From Muribaculaceae bacterium (GTDB taxonomy: Bacteria; Bacteroidota; Bacteroidia; Bacteroidales; Muribaculaceae): a DNA stretch of 64,000 bases. Below are positions 9,241-17,309 of this stretch, one piece after another. The position numbers and the translations under genes were made by a program. Each line of letters starts with the position of its first letter. Position 1 is the first letter of the stretch. The notes under the pieces were generated by a model, which did not search any database, had not been told where the DNA came from, and was given only the letters and a program-made list of their open reading frames with translations. Location of the stretch: contig JAGASI010000020.1 of the NCBI GenBank assembly GCA_017621845.1, positions 1 through 64,000 on the forward strand, written 5' to 3'.

Positions 9241-11067
9241 TTAGAAGGATTGCATGTCTACGAGCCGTTTATAGAATCCGTCAAGGGCTATCAATTCGTC
9301 GTGGGTTCCTCGTTCAACGATGCGTCCCTCGTGCATGACACATATCATCGATGCGTTGCGTATGGTAGATAGGCGGTGTGCGATGACAAGAGTTGTGCGG
9401 TTTTCCATGAGACGGTCAAGGGCTTGCTGTACAAGTTTCTCGCTCTCGCTGTCGAGTGCTGATGTGGCTTCGTCCAGAATGAGAATGGGAGGGTTTTTGA
9501 GGATGGCGCGTGCGATAGAAAGTCGTTGGCGCTGACCACCGGAGAGGCGGCATCCGCGGTCGCCAATGACCGTATCGTAGCCATTTTCAGACTCCATGAT
9601 AAAGCCGTGGGCGTTGGCAATGCGGGCCGCTTGTTCAACTTGCTCGCGGGTAGCGTGTTTTACACCAAAGGTTATGTTGTTATAGAAGGTGTCATTGAAT
9701 AGTATTGCCTCCTGGTTAACGTTGCCCATTATAGCTCGGAGGTCATGAACCTTGACCTCCCGTATGTCTTTGTTGTCAACAGTAATTGAGCCACAGTCCA
9801 CGTCATAAAAGCGAGGCAGTAGATCGGCCAATGTTGATTTTCCTGAGCCGGATTGTCCTACCAGTGCGACAGTGGCTCCTGCAGGGATGTCGAGGCTGAC
9901 GTCATCGATGACTTTGTGGTCACCATAGCTGAAGCTGACATTTTTATAAGATATAGGGCCGCCCTCGGGGTTGAGCTCCTTGGGGTCTTTGGGGTCTTTG
10001 ATGGGATTGTCGGTTCCAAGGATGCGATCAACACGCTCCATAGAAGCAAGGCCTTTCTGTACGGCGTAGGCAGCCTTGGATAAATCCTTGGCGGGATTGA
10101 TAAGGCTGTAGAAGATAACCATGTAGTAAATGAAAGCGGCAGCGTTCATCGAGCTTGAGCCCGAGAGAATTAGTGTGCCGCCAAACCATAAAACGATGGC
10201 AATGGCAGCGGTGCCAAGAAATTCGCTCATCGGGTGGGCGAGGGATTGGCGTCTTGCCACTTTGTTTGACAATCGGTAAAATTCCTCGTTCTCGCCGTGA
10301 AATCGGCGTCTGACCTTGCCCTCGGCGTTAAATGCCTTGATGATACGCAGGCCTCCGAGAGTCTCCTCGATATTGGACATAAGAGTTCCCCACTGATTTT
10401 GTAGGGCAAGAGACGAGCGTTTAAGACGTTTGCCAACGCGTCCCATGACCAATCCTGCCATGGGCAGGAGAATCAGGACAAAGAGGGTGAGTTGCCACGA
10501 TACGGCAATCATCATGCCAAGGCACACGATAATCATTACCGGGTTTTTGAACATCATGTCAAGAGATGACATCACTGAGTTTTCAATCTCAGCTACGTCG
10601 CCACTCATACGGGCCATGACGTCGCCTTTGCGCTCGCCGGTAAAAAATCCTATGGGGAGGCGTGTAATCTTGTCGTAGACATAGTTGCGGATGTCTCGCA
10701 CGATACCCGACCGCAGAGGTATGATAAAGTAAGAAGCCAAATATGCCGAGCCGGTCTTCAGGGCTGTCATCACGACTAATGCGACACCTAACAGAGCCAG
10801 AGTAGTCGAGGCTCCGAGTTCTTGGATGGATGTCTGGGTGTAATAGTAAAAGTTGTTGACTATCACATCCTTGAATGAACCGTCATCAAGTGACATATAG
10901 GTATAGGTCGCCTCAGATACCTGAAACAGCATCTCCAATATCGGTACTATCAGAGCAAACGAAAATAGTGTCAGAAATGCCGCTAAAATGTTGAATATGA
11001 TGTTGAGTATCAGATATTTTTTATAGGGCGGAACAAAACGCCTCAATATCTTAAAGAATTCTTTCAT
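9241..11067 (-). CDS. MsbA-like ABC exporter (fused permease-ATPase)
   Basis: This is a half-transporter of about 608 residues. An N-terminal six-helix domain is followed by an ATPase domain with Walker [10 protein letters not shown], signature [10 protein letters not shown], Walker [13 protein letters not shown] and H-loop IAHRLST. The start is placed at [10 protein letters not shown], because the upstream 14-residue extension overlaps the promoter. The family includes the lipid A flippase MsbA and many lipid or drug exporters; lipid export is plausible but not proven. It is the first gene of the unit running into queF, queC and the FecCD importer. Confidence 0.92.
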   Translation of the reverse strand: MKEFFKILRRFVPPYKKYLILNIIFNILAAFLTLFSFALIVPILEMLFQVSEATYTYMSLDDGSFKDVIVNNFYYYTQTSIQELGASTTLALLGVALVVMTALKTGSAYLASYFIIPLRSGIVRDIRNYVYDKITRLPIGFFTGERKGDVMARMSGDVAEIENSVMSSLDMMFKNPVMIIVCLGMMIAVSWQLTLFVLILLPMAGLVMGRVGKRLKRSSLALQNQWGTLMSNIEETLGGLRIIKAFNAEGKVRRRFHGENEEFYRLSNKVARRQSLAHPMSEFLGTAAIAIVLWFGGTLILSGSSSMNAAAFIYYMVIFYSLINPAKDLSKAAYAVQKGLASMERVDRILGTDNPIKDPKDPKELNPEGGPISYKNVSFSYGDHKVIDDVSLDIPAGATVALVGQSGSGKSTLADLLPRFYDVDCGSITVDNKDIREVKVHDLRAIMGNVNQEAILFNDTFYNNITFGVKHATREQVEQAARIANAHGFIMESENGYDTVIGDRGCRLSGGQRQRLSIARAILKNPPILILDEATSALDSESEKLVQQALDRLMENRTTLVIAHRLSTIRNASMICVMHEGRIVERGTHDELIALDGFYKRLVDMQSF

Positions 11068-11088
11068 TAAAATATGTGTTTGGAGGTG

Positions 11089-11127
11089 CAAATATAGCAC
11101 AAATGCCAAGATTAATTTGTATATTTG
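11089..11127. promoter_or_regulatory. Divergent -7 elements for the exporter and LytTR genes
   Basis: Two TATATTTG elements match the Bacteroidetes -7 consensus TAnnTTTG. One is on the minus strand at 11089-11096, about 22 nt before the exporter start codon. The other is on the plus strand at 11120-11127, about 66 nt before the LytTR start. No clear TTTG -33 box is found at the right distance for either. The two promoters are 23 bp apart back to back, so a regulator binding here could affect both. Confidence 0.6.
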
Positions 11128-11193
11128 CCGAAGTTTTTTCCAAATATGCCAAATGCAAGTCCATGGCGCAAGTAATAAACCAAGTTTCTCAAA

Positions 11194-11646
11194 ATGGAAA
11201 ATACGCTGTTGTTTAATACCCGAGATGAGCTTACACGTATTCAGCTTGACCGTGTAATGTACTTTGAATCAGACGCTAATTATACTAATGTGATATTTGC
11301 CAATGGGGCCCATGCCACATTGTTGACCTCGCTTGTCAAACTTGAAGACCTGATTGGTCAAGTTCTGCTTGAACGTTGTAGTGTATTTGTGCGCATCGGT
11401 AAAAAGTATATTGTCAATTCAGACTATATATTTCAGATTAATGTGCTAAAACAACGTCTTATACTGTCAGATCTCAAGTCGACGCATATAGCACGTCTCG
11501 AAGTATCTAAAGAAGCACTTAAAAAACTCAAAGCGTTGTTTCTTGCACCGACGGCCAAGGCCCCGTCACGAGCGATGCCCTCGACACCGAGGCCAATGGC
11601 CAAATCGTTGGGACAGGTACCGACGGTGACTAAAGAAAATGAGTGA
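11194..11646 (+). CDS. LytTR-domain DNA-binding protein
   Basis: This 150-residue protein is nearly all LytTR domain (about 5-112), with the typical features YFESDANYTNVIF, FVRIGKKYIVN and a hydrophobic strand before the final helix. It has no receiver or membrane domain, so it cannot be an ordinary phospho-relay regulator. The last 35 residues are a Pro/Ala/Lys-rich tail. It opens the plus-strand cassette with the two FHA genes and the caspase gene; the gap to the first FHA gene is 34 nt. A role in regulating that cassette is inference. Confidence 0.88.
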   Translation: MENTLLFNTRDELTRIQLDRVMYFESDANYTNVIFANGAHATLLTSLVKLEDLIGQVLLERCSVFVRIGKKYIVNSDYIFQINVLKQRLILSDLKSTHIARLEVSKEALKKLKALFLAPTAKAPSRAMPSTPRPMAKSLGQVPTVTKENE

Positions 11647-11680
11647 AAGCTAAGCGCTTGTATAAATATATATGTGACAC

Positions 11681-12403
11681 ATGTCTATTAATCTGAATAT
11701 AGGACAAAGAATACTTGTTGGTCGTGAAGGGCAACAGGCGGTGGGTATTAATGATATGACCGTCTCTCGCCGTCATTGTACATTAACTCGTGTGGGCGCT
11801 GAGGATTATGTTATCGAGGATATCGGATCTAGTCGCGGTACTATTGCCGACGGATTACCGGTGGTCAAGACACGGGTCAAGTTGTCAACACCACTGATGC
11901 TTGGAAATTACCAGACAACAGTGGGGCAACTCTTGGGAATTCAAGTTGCTAACAAGTCTCAAAGTGCAGCTACTCCCGGAGGTAAGCCTCAGGAAACAAT
12001 ACATATAGGGCAACTCGAGTCGGTTTATGACAATTATGAAGAACAGATTAAGGAGCTCTCTAAGCGTCGTGGAACCCAGAATATCAAGCGAATGTTGCCG
12101 ATGCAGATACTCATGCCGGTGGTGGCGTGTGGCAGTATGTTCATCAACTTTGAGCCTCAGGTCGCATCGGGCTTGTTTAAAGGGAGTTTGATGATAGGAT
12201 GTGTATACCTTGGCATAAAGCTTTCGGCTCGCAATGTGACAGCCGGTGTCGAGATGGTTGAAGAACAATTTGAGATAAATAAACAATTCCAGATTGATTA
12301 TGTGTGTCCCTCATGCAAGAATTTTCTCGGCATGGGGCGACCGGTAAAATCACTTCTGAATATAGGTCAATGTCCTTATTGCAAGGGCCGTTTTGTCAGA
12401 TAG
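11681..12403 (+). CDS. FHA-domain membrane protein with C-terminal zinc ribbon (copy 1)
   Basis: Residues 1-75 form a forkhead-associated (phosphothreonine-binding) domain with the full signature: GR at 14-15, SRRH at 29-32 and SSRGT at 50-54. A charged linker follows (about 105-135), then two predicted membrane helices (about 140-190), and a zinc-ribbon tail reading CPSCKNFLGMG...CPYCKGRFVR. With two helices, both soluble ends should face the cytoplasm. The next gene is a paralogue with the same layout. FHA domains read Thr phosphorylation; a membrane Ser/Thr kinase gene lies 24 kb away in this window, but a link is inference. Confidence 0.88.
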   Translation: MSINLNIGQRILVGREGQQAVGINDMTVSRRHCTLTRVGAEDYVIEDIGSSRGTIADGLPVVKTRVKLSTPLMLGNYQTTVGQLLGIQVANKSQSAATPGGKPQETIHIGQLESVYDNYEEQIKELSKRRGTQNIKRMLPMQILMPVVACGSMFINFEPQVASGLFKGSLMIGCVYLGIKLSARNVTAGVEMVEEQFEINKQFQIDYVCPSCKNFLGMGRPVKSLLNIGQCPYCKGRFVR

Positions 12404-12408
12404 GAACT

Positions 12409-13158
12409 ATGGCAGTACTTTTAAGCATAGGACAGTCTATAATAGTCGGACGCCAAGGCAGTCAGCCGTTGCAAATTGCTGACATGACTGTCTCGCGCCG
12501 TCACTGTAAGATTACAAGAGTCACTCAGGATGAGTATGAGCTCGAGGACCTTGATTCTTCACGCGGTACCGTTGTTAATGGTCAGCAGATATATCAGACC
12601 CGGGTCAGACTCGATACGCCGGTCTCGCTTGGTAATTTTGCAACCTCGGTAGGGCAATTACTGGGTTTTGTGACTCAGCATAACGGTGGAGGCAGTGTAA
12701 AACTTGTAGGCCATCCTCAGGAAAGCAATCAACCTCCGGTCAAGACGCTCTCGATAGGTCATCTTGAAAGAGTATTTGACGAGTATGAAGAAAACACCAA
12801 AAACATAAGCAAGCAACGTGCCAGACAACAAGGACGGCGCGCGTTGCCGATGCAGATAGGTATGCCTCTGATAATGTTTGTAGGCATAATTATCGATGTG
12901 GCTCATGTGGATGATAATACGGCGCTTGCTTTCAAGATGGTGCTGTCTCTGGTGTGTGTGGTGTTGACTCTGGTGTTGACGCTCACCTCATTCTCGTCTA
13001 ATGACACGATGGTCGAAGATACATTTGAGACCAACAAGCAATTTCAGATTGACTATGTATGTCCGGGATGCAAAAATTTTCTTGGCATGAATCGCCCGGT
13101 ACAAGCATTGTTGAATTCGGGCAAATGCCCTTATTGTAAATCTCGATTTGTAAGATGA
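12409..13158 (+). CDS. FHA-domain membrane protein with C-terminal zinc ribbon (copy 2)
   Basis: This 249-residue paralogue of the preceding protein has its FHA motifs at the same positions (GR 14-15, SRRH 29-32, SRGT 51-54, NG 57-58), two membrane segments (about 145-200) and the tail CPGCKNFLGMNRPV...CPYCKSRFVR. I chose the ATG at 12409, 5 nt after the previous stop codon, because it aligns with the start of copy 1; a longer reading frame begins inside copy 1. The stop codon overlaps the caspase start (ATGA). Tandem duplication with both copies intact suggests a heteromeric or dual-ligand function. Confidence 0.88.
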   Translation: MAVLLSIGQSIIVGRQGSQPLQIADMTVSRRHCKITRVTQDEYELEDLDSSRGTVVNGQQIYQTRVRLDTPVSLGNFATSVGQLLGFVTQHNGGGSVKLVGHPQESNQPPVKTLSIGHLERVFDEYEENTKNISKQRARQQGRRALPMQIGMPLIMFVGIIIDVAHVDDNTALAFKMVLSLVCVVLTLVLTLTSFSSNDTMVEDTFETNKQFQIDYVCPGCKNFLGMNRPVQALLNSGKCPYCKSRFVR

Positions 13159-13895
13159 AACGTTTTCTTATCGCTTTGGCCATTTTGCTGGCATCGCTGT
13201 TATGTTTGGATTGCTTTGCTGACACATATGTTATTGCAGTTGGAATCAATCGTTACAAGTCAGCACCGTCGTTAATGGTGAGTGAGAAGGATGCCACCGA
13301 CTTTGCACGCCTTATTAAAGGTTTTCCCAAGACCCATGTCACGACTATCACCGGCCGTTATGCCACGCGTTCCAATTTAGTCAAGGTAATATCCCGTGAG
13401 TTTTCCAAAGCCGGTAAGGATGATGCAGTGATACTGTACTTCTCGGGCCATGGTAATAGCGGAGGCGTGGTTGCCTATGACAGCGGATTTAACAATGGGG
13501 TGGGGCTGTTGAAATATTCAGAGATAGCCAAACTGATGAAAAAATCCCCGGCAAAACGTAAGATGATTATTGTAGACTCGTGTAACTCGGGGTCATCCAA
13601 GATGACGTCACGAGGGAAGCAGAAACACCGGTCCGGCGATCCCAATGTTGTCTTGTTCATGTCATCCCGTGCCAATGAGAGTTCCCTTGAATATCCCAAT
13701 CTTGGAAATTCGGTGTTTACCAAGTATCTGATTAGCGGACTCAGCGGAAAGGCTGATGCCAATAAAGACCGTCGTGTGTCGGCCAAGGAAATTTTTGACT
13801 ATGTAAGCAATAACGTCCGCCGTATTTCCTCGGGAAAGCAACACCCTGTGATGTGGGGAAATTTTGACCAAAACTTTATAATCACTACTTATTGA
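13155..13895 (+). CDS. Caspase-fold (peptidase C14-like) protease, exported
   Basis: This 246-residue protein has a probable signal peptide (residues 1-22), followed at once by a caspase p20-like domain starting YVIAVGINRY. The catalytic dyad is visible: His99 in YFSGHG and Cys143 in IVDSCNSG. Acidic pocket residues typical of Arg/Lys-specific metacaspase-like enzymes are plausible. The start overlaps the FHA gene stop by 4 nt (ATGA), so translation is coupled. Bacterial caspase-like proteins act in programmed death, defence or signal processing. Export to the periplasm, if real, separates it from the cytoplasmic FHA domains. Whether it cleaves the FHA proteins or another partner is unknown. 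Confidence 0.87.
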   Translation: MKRFLIALAILLASLLCLDCFADTYVIAVGINRYKSAPSLMVSEKDATDFARLIKGFPKTHVTTITGRYATRSNLVKVISREFSKAGKDDAVILYFSGHGNSGGVVAYDSGFNNGVGLLKYSEIAKLMKKSPAKRKMIIVDSCNSGSSKMTSRGKQKHRSGDPNVVLFMSSRANESSLEYPNLGNSVFTKYLISGLSGKADANKDRRVSAKEIFDYVSNNVRRISSGKQHPVMWGNFDQNFIITTY

Positions 13896-13899
13896 AAGA

Positions 13900-14841
13900 A
13901 TGTCTGATACTATTCTCCAGCCTGCATCGCTCCCCAACGAGCGTATCCTTACCATTAATGAGATGTCCAACGTGGTAAACTACTCGTCAGAGTTTGCCCA
14001 GATGTCTGATAAATATATATGTTGGCGCATGCGCTCGCTTAATGGAGACCCCATCCCGCCTCTGGCTTATCCAATGAGATTGCGCGGAATGGCGATATTC
14101 ATGTGCATGAGAGGCTCGTTGGATATAGAGATTAATCTCGTGCCCTATCACGTCGATGCCGGCATGATATGTGTTGTGAGCCCGAGCATGTTATTTGCCT
14201 TGTCTAATATTGATTATTCAGACATAGATGTGAGGTGTCTGTTTGTCGACCTCGACTTTCTGAGCGATGTCAATATAGACCTCAATGCAATTAATGTGAG
14301 ACCGATGATTGAACATCGCTCACCGGTATTGAAACTCACGTCTGAAGAAGTCGAAATATTTGAAAGTCATATAAATTTACTTTCACTTCATGCGTGTAAT
14401 GACACCGGAACAGTGTTTAAACGTAATATTGCGAGGGCATTGATAGCCACTGCTCTGTATAATTTGCTCGATTTTAGCTTTATGCGTATTGACGAGGTTA
14501 AAGACTCGACGCCTACGCTTAATCGACGCTCGTTGTATGTTCATGACTTTCTGAGACTTGCTCATGCCAATTATGCCACTCACCGGTCATTGGATTTTTA
14601 TGCCGAGAAATTATGTATATCATCCAAGTATCTTGCCGTTCTGGTTAAAGAAGCTACCGGACGCTCGGCAGTCGAGTGGATTAATGAGTTTGTAATATTG
14701 GAGGCAAAAAATCTCCTGCGTTTTTCAGGCAAAAACATCCAACAGGTGGCGTATGCGTTGAACTTTGCCAACCAAAGCTCATTTGGAAAGTACTTCAAGC
14801 ACCTTACCGGGCAGTCTCCTTCCCAATATCAGAAAAGCTGA
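13900..14841 (+). CDS. AraC-family transcriptional regulator
   Basis: This 313-residue regulator has an N-terminal cupin-like sensing domain (about 35-190) and a C-terminal AraC HTH pair (about 212-313). Recognisable elements are LDFYAEKLCISSKYLAVLVKEATG for the first helix-turn-helix and IQQVAYALNFANQSSFGKYFKHLTGQSPSQYQ for the second. It starts 4 nt after the caspase stop codon, so it belongs to the same transcript as the FHA-caspase cassette and may autoregulate it. The effector is unknown. Confidence 0.92.
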   Translation: MSDTILQPASLPNERILTINEMSNVVNYSSEFAQMSDKYICWRMRSLNGDPIPPLAYPMRLRGMAIFMCMRGSLDIEINLVPYHVDAGMICVVSPSMLFALSNIDYSDIDVRCLFVDLDFLSDVNIDLNAINVRPMIEHRSPVLKLTSEEVEIFESHINLLSLHACNDTGTVFKRNIARALIATALYNLLDFSFMRIDEVKDSTPTLNRRSLYVHDFLRLAHANYATHRSLDFYAEKLCISSKYLAVLVKEATGRSAVEWINEFVILEAKNLLRFSGKNIQQVAYALNFANQSSFGKYFKHLTGQSPSQYQKS

Positions 14842-14994
14842 TTGGTCTCGGAATGGCGTTTATTGCATAAGCCGAGCAGGGCCCGAGATATGAGTTATGA
14901 GTACAAGGTCTTTATAATTAGAATACTAAGATAATGATGAGATTTATGTCTGAGCACTAATTATAAATGCTTTTAGAAAAAAATGATGTAAAGT

Positions 14995-15025
14995 TTTGGT
15001 GATTAAAAAAAAGTGCTTACCTTTG
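14995..15025 (+). promoter_or_regulatory. Promoter of tRNA-His
   Basis: A TTTG box at 14995-14998 and TACCTTTG at 15018-15025 are separated by 19 nt, an exact match to the Bacteroidetes sigma-ABfr consensus. Transcription should start near 15032, about 11 nt before the tRNA. Confidence 0.88.
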
Positions 15026-15042
15026 CACCGGAATTAGAAATG

Positions 15043-15116
<74 letters not shown>

Positions 15117-15127
15117 CTAAATTACAG

Positions 15128-15165
15128 GCATCAAAAGCTATCTCGGTTTTTGATGCTTTTTTTTT
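15128..15165 (+). terminator. Terminator after tRNA-His
   Basis: A 9-bp stem (GCATCAAAA at 15128-15136, TTTTGATGC at 15148-15156) with an 11-nt loop is followed at once by nine T residues. It is a strong intrinsic terminator ending the single-tRNA transcript. Confidence 0.9.
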
Positions 15166-15192
15166 ATTTGTTATATAATATGGTATATATCG

Positions 15193-15972
15193 ATGGATGA
15201 CATAAAATTATTGCTTGATCAAGAGGCACAACGTATCAACTCGGTAGAGTTTATTAAAGACGATCCGGTGCAGTTCCCTCGCCAATTTGACAACCTCCGG
15301 GATATAGAAATCGCGGCGTTGCTAAGCTCTTCTATTGCCTGGGGAAATCGCAAGATGATTGTTGGTAATTGTAGAAAAATGTTTTCATTGATGGATTGGC
15401 AACCATATAATTATGTAATGGATAAAGGATATGAAGATTTGCCTGACTGTAATATCCATCGCACAATTTTTGCCGCCAATCTTAAGCACTACTTGCGAGG
15501 GTTGCGTTTGGTCTATGAGCGTTATGGCACGTTGGCCGATATGGCGTTGGCCCGGGGTGTAGGAGAGGCTGATCAACCGGCGTGGATGTTGGCACAAGCC
15601 TTAAATGGTATCCTATATGAAGCCAATGATTGTGAAGATAATCGGTGTTTGCCATTGAATCTTGGCACGACGGCTCTCAAGCGCCTTAATATGGCCCTAA
15701 GATGGCTTGTGCGAGATGATGGTATCGTGGATCTCGGCGTGTGGGATGTTATCAAGCCTTCCCGGTTGTATATACCATTGGATGTTCATGTGGGCAATGT
15801 CTCGCGCGAATTAGGCCTGCTTAATCGCCGTTCCAACGACCGTAAGGCGGTTCTGGAACTTACCGACAAGCTACGTCGATATAATTCTGCTGACCCGGTC
15901 CTCTACGACTACGCTCTCTTTGGTATCGGCGTCCACCATCATAATGTCAGCCATCCTTGTCCGAGTGTTTGA
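15193..15972 (+). CDS. TIGR02757/DUF2400 family protein
   Basis: This 259-residue protein matches the Bacteroidota-wide TIGR02757 family: it opens with an acidic helix, then DPVQFPRQFDNLRDIEIAAL (about 24-45), a central region with HYLRGLRLVYERYGTL, and a C-terminal part with PLDVHVGNVSRELGLLNRRSNDRKAVLELTDKLR. The last segment resembles the helix-hairpin-helix arrangement of DNA glycosylases, so a nucleic-acid role is possible. No enzyme activity is established. It is monocistronic between the tRNA terminator and the nuo operon. The following 206 bp hold a short tandem repeat (two copies of GGGTAAATA at 16018-16035) and the nuoA -7 element. Confidence 0.85.
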   Translation: MDDIKLLLDQEAQRINSVEFIKDDPVQFPRQFDNLRDIEIAALLSSSIAWGNRKMIVGNCRKMFSLMDWQPYNYVMDKGYEDLPDCNIHRTIFAANLKHYLRGLRLVYERYGTLADMALARGVGEADQPAWMLAQALNGILYEANDCEDNRCLPLNLGTTALKRLNMALRWLVRDDGIVDLGVWDVIKPSRLYIPLDVHVGNVSRELGLLNRRSNDRKAVLELTDKLRRYNSADPVLYDYALFGIGVHHHNVSHPCPSV

Positions 15973-16093
15973 AAGTGAGGTAGAGTTTAAAACGTATGTG
16001 CTCTAATAGGGAACAAAGGGTAAATAGGGTAAATAGGCTAAAAAATGTTACCAAAAGTTGAATTAAAATTAGAGTTATATGGTGAAAAATCAC

Positions 16094-16101
16094 TACCTTT
16101 G
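16094..16101 (+). promoter_or_regulatory. -7 element upstream of nuoA
   Basis: TACCTTTG matches the TAnnTTTG consensus and lies 77 nt before the nuoA start codon. A TTTG -33 box at the usual 19-21 nt distance is missing, so this promoter is weaker by sequence or needs an activator. It is the only -7-like element I recognise ahead of the 18-kb nuo/atp gene array. Confidence 0.55.
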
Positions 16102-16178
16102 TGGCTGTGTTGTGGCCAGATGTATGGTCATACAATACATGTGTTTAAAATAACTGTGTATAAATCAGTAAAATATAT

Positions 16179-16559
16179 ATGACACCATTAACCATTTTTG
16201 GAATTTCAAACACAGCGCTACTGGCAGTGACAGCGGCGTTGACCGGTTTTGCCCTGGTGGCGCTGGCAATGTGGATTGCCGGCTTGATATCGCCACGGTC
16301 GTTCAATCCACAGAAGGGTGAACCATACGAGTGTGGTATTCCCACCCGAGGAGAGTCGATGACTCAATTTCATGTAGGATATTACCTGTTTGCGATTCTT
16401 TTCTTGATGTTTGATGTAGAGACCGTCTTCCTTTTCCCTTGGGCTGTTAGAATGAGAGAACTGGGTGTTGACGGTCTTATCAGTATTGCAGTATTCTTTT
16501 CAATCTTAGTGCTGGGCCTCGTTTATGCTTGGCGGAAAGGAGCTTTGGAATGGAAGTAA
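16179..16559 (+). CDS. nuoA: Complex I subunit A
   Basis: NuoA is a small membrane subunit of the proton-pumping quinone reductase. The 126 residues show three membrane helices (about 10-35, 65-90, 97-118), the conserved loop KGEPYECGIPTRGESMTQFHVGYYLFAILFLMFDVETVFLFPW, and the acidic residues that join the quinone-site channel. It opens the operon and overlaps nuoB by 10 nt. No flavoprotein genes (nuoE/F/G) occur anywhere in this operon. Confidence 0.97.
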   Translation: MTPLTIFGISNTALLAVTAALTGFALVALAMWIAGLISPRSFNPQKGEPYECGIPTRGESMTQFHVGYYLFAILFLMFDVETVFLFPWAVRMRELGVDGLISIAVFFSILVLGLVYAWRKGALEWK

Positions 16560-17152
16560 CAACCAAGAGCATGCCCTACGAGGCGTGGAAAGACAACGAG
16601 TATATCGAAGGGCTTGTCAATGAACTGCGAGAAAATGGCACCAACGTTATTGTAGGCACCTTTGACAAACTTATCAACTGGGGGCGTTCCAACTCAATCT
16701 GGCCGCTCACTTTCGCTACCAGTTGCTGTGGCATAGAATTTGTGTCACTCGGAGCAGCGCGTTTTGATATGGCGCGTTTTGGCTGGGAAGTAGCACGAGC
16801 CTCGCCACGTCAGGCCGACTTTATGATGGTTGCCGGTACTATAGTCAATCGCATGGTGCCGGTGTTCCGTCGTCTGTATGACCAGTTGGCCGAGCCCAAG
16901 TATGTAATAGCTTGTGGTAGCTGTGCTATCTCGGGAGGTCCTTTCCGCAAAAGTTATCACGTGGCCAAAGGTATAGAAGATATTGTACCTGTCGATGTAT
17001 TTGTTCCCGGATGCCCTCCACGCCCCGAGGCCATGATTTATGGCATTATGCAACTTTCGCGTAAGATTAAGGTCGAGCGATTCTTTGGTGGCGTAAACCG
17101 TCAACAGAAACGTCAGGAGTATCTCAACCTTGTACAGGAAAAACAATCTTAA
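16550..17152 (+). CDS. nuoB: Complex I subunit B (N2 iron-sulfur cluster)
   Basis: NuoB carries cluster N2, the last electron carrier before quinone. With the start set at the ATG at 16550 (an AAAGGAG sequence lies about 9 nt before it) the protein is 200 residues. The four cluster ligands are visible: adjacent Cys59-Cys60 in SCCGIEF, Cys125 in CGSCAISGGP and Cys155 in PGCPPRPE. The reading frame could extend seven codons upstream into nuoA, but the internal start has the better ribosome site. A 157-nt gap with no clear feature follows. Confidence 0.96.
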   Translation: MEVTTKSMPYEAWKDNEYIEGLVNELRENGTNVIVGTFDKLINWGRSNSIWPLTFATSCCGIEFVSLGAARFDMARFGWEVARASPRQADFMMVAGTIVNRMVPVFRRLYDQLAEPKYVIACGSCAISGGPFRKSYHVAKGIEDIVPVDVFVPGCPPRPEAMIYGIMQLSRKIKVERFFGGVNRQQKRQEYLNLVQEKQS

Positions 17153-17309
17153 AAAGTTCATTCTCGTCGGTGTAGATAAGCATATCTCGCCGAGGCCCAT
17201 AGGACCAAGACGATAAGGTCTTGCAATCTAATATTAAGAACGAGGTCCCGAGTCTCGTATTTATCCAATCAAGCATTTAAAAGCATTTATTACATACACA
17301 ATAACAGCT

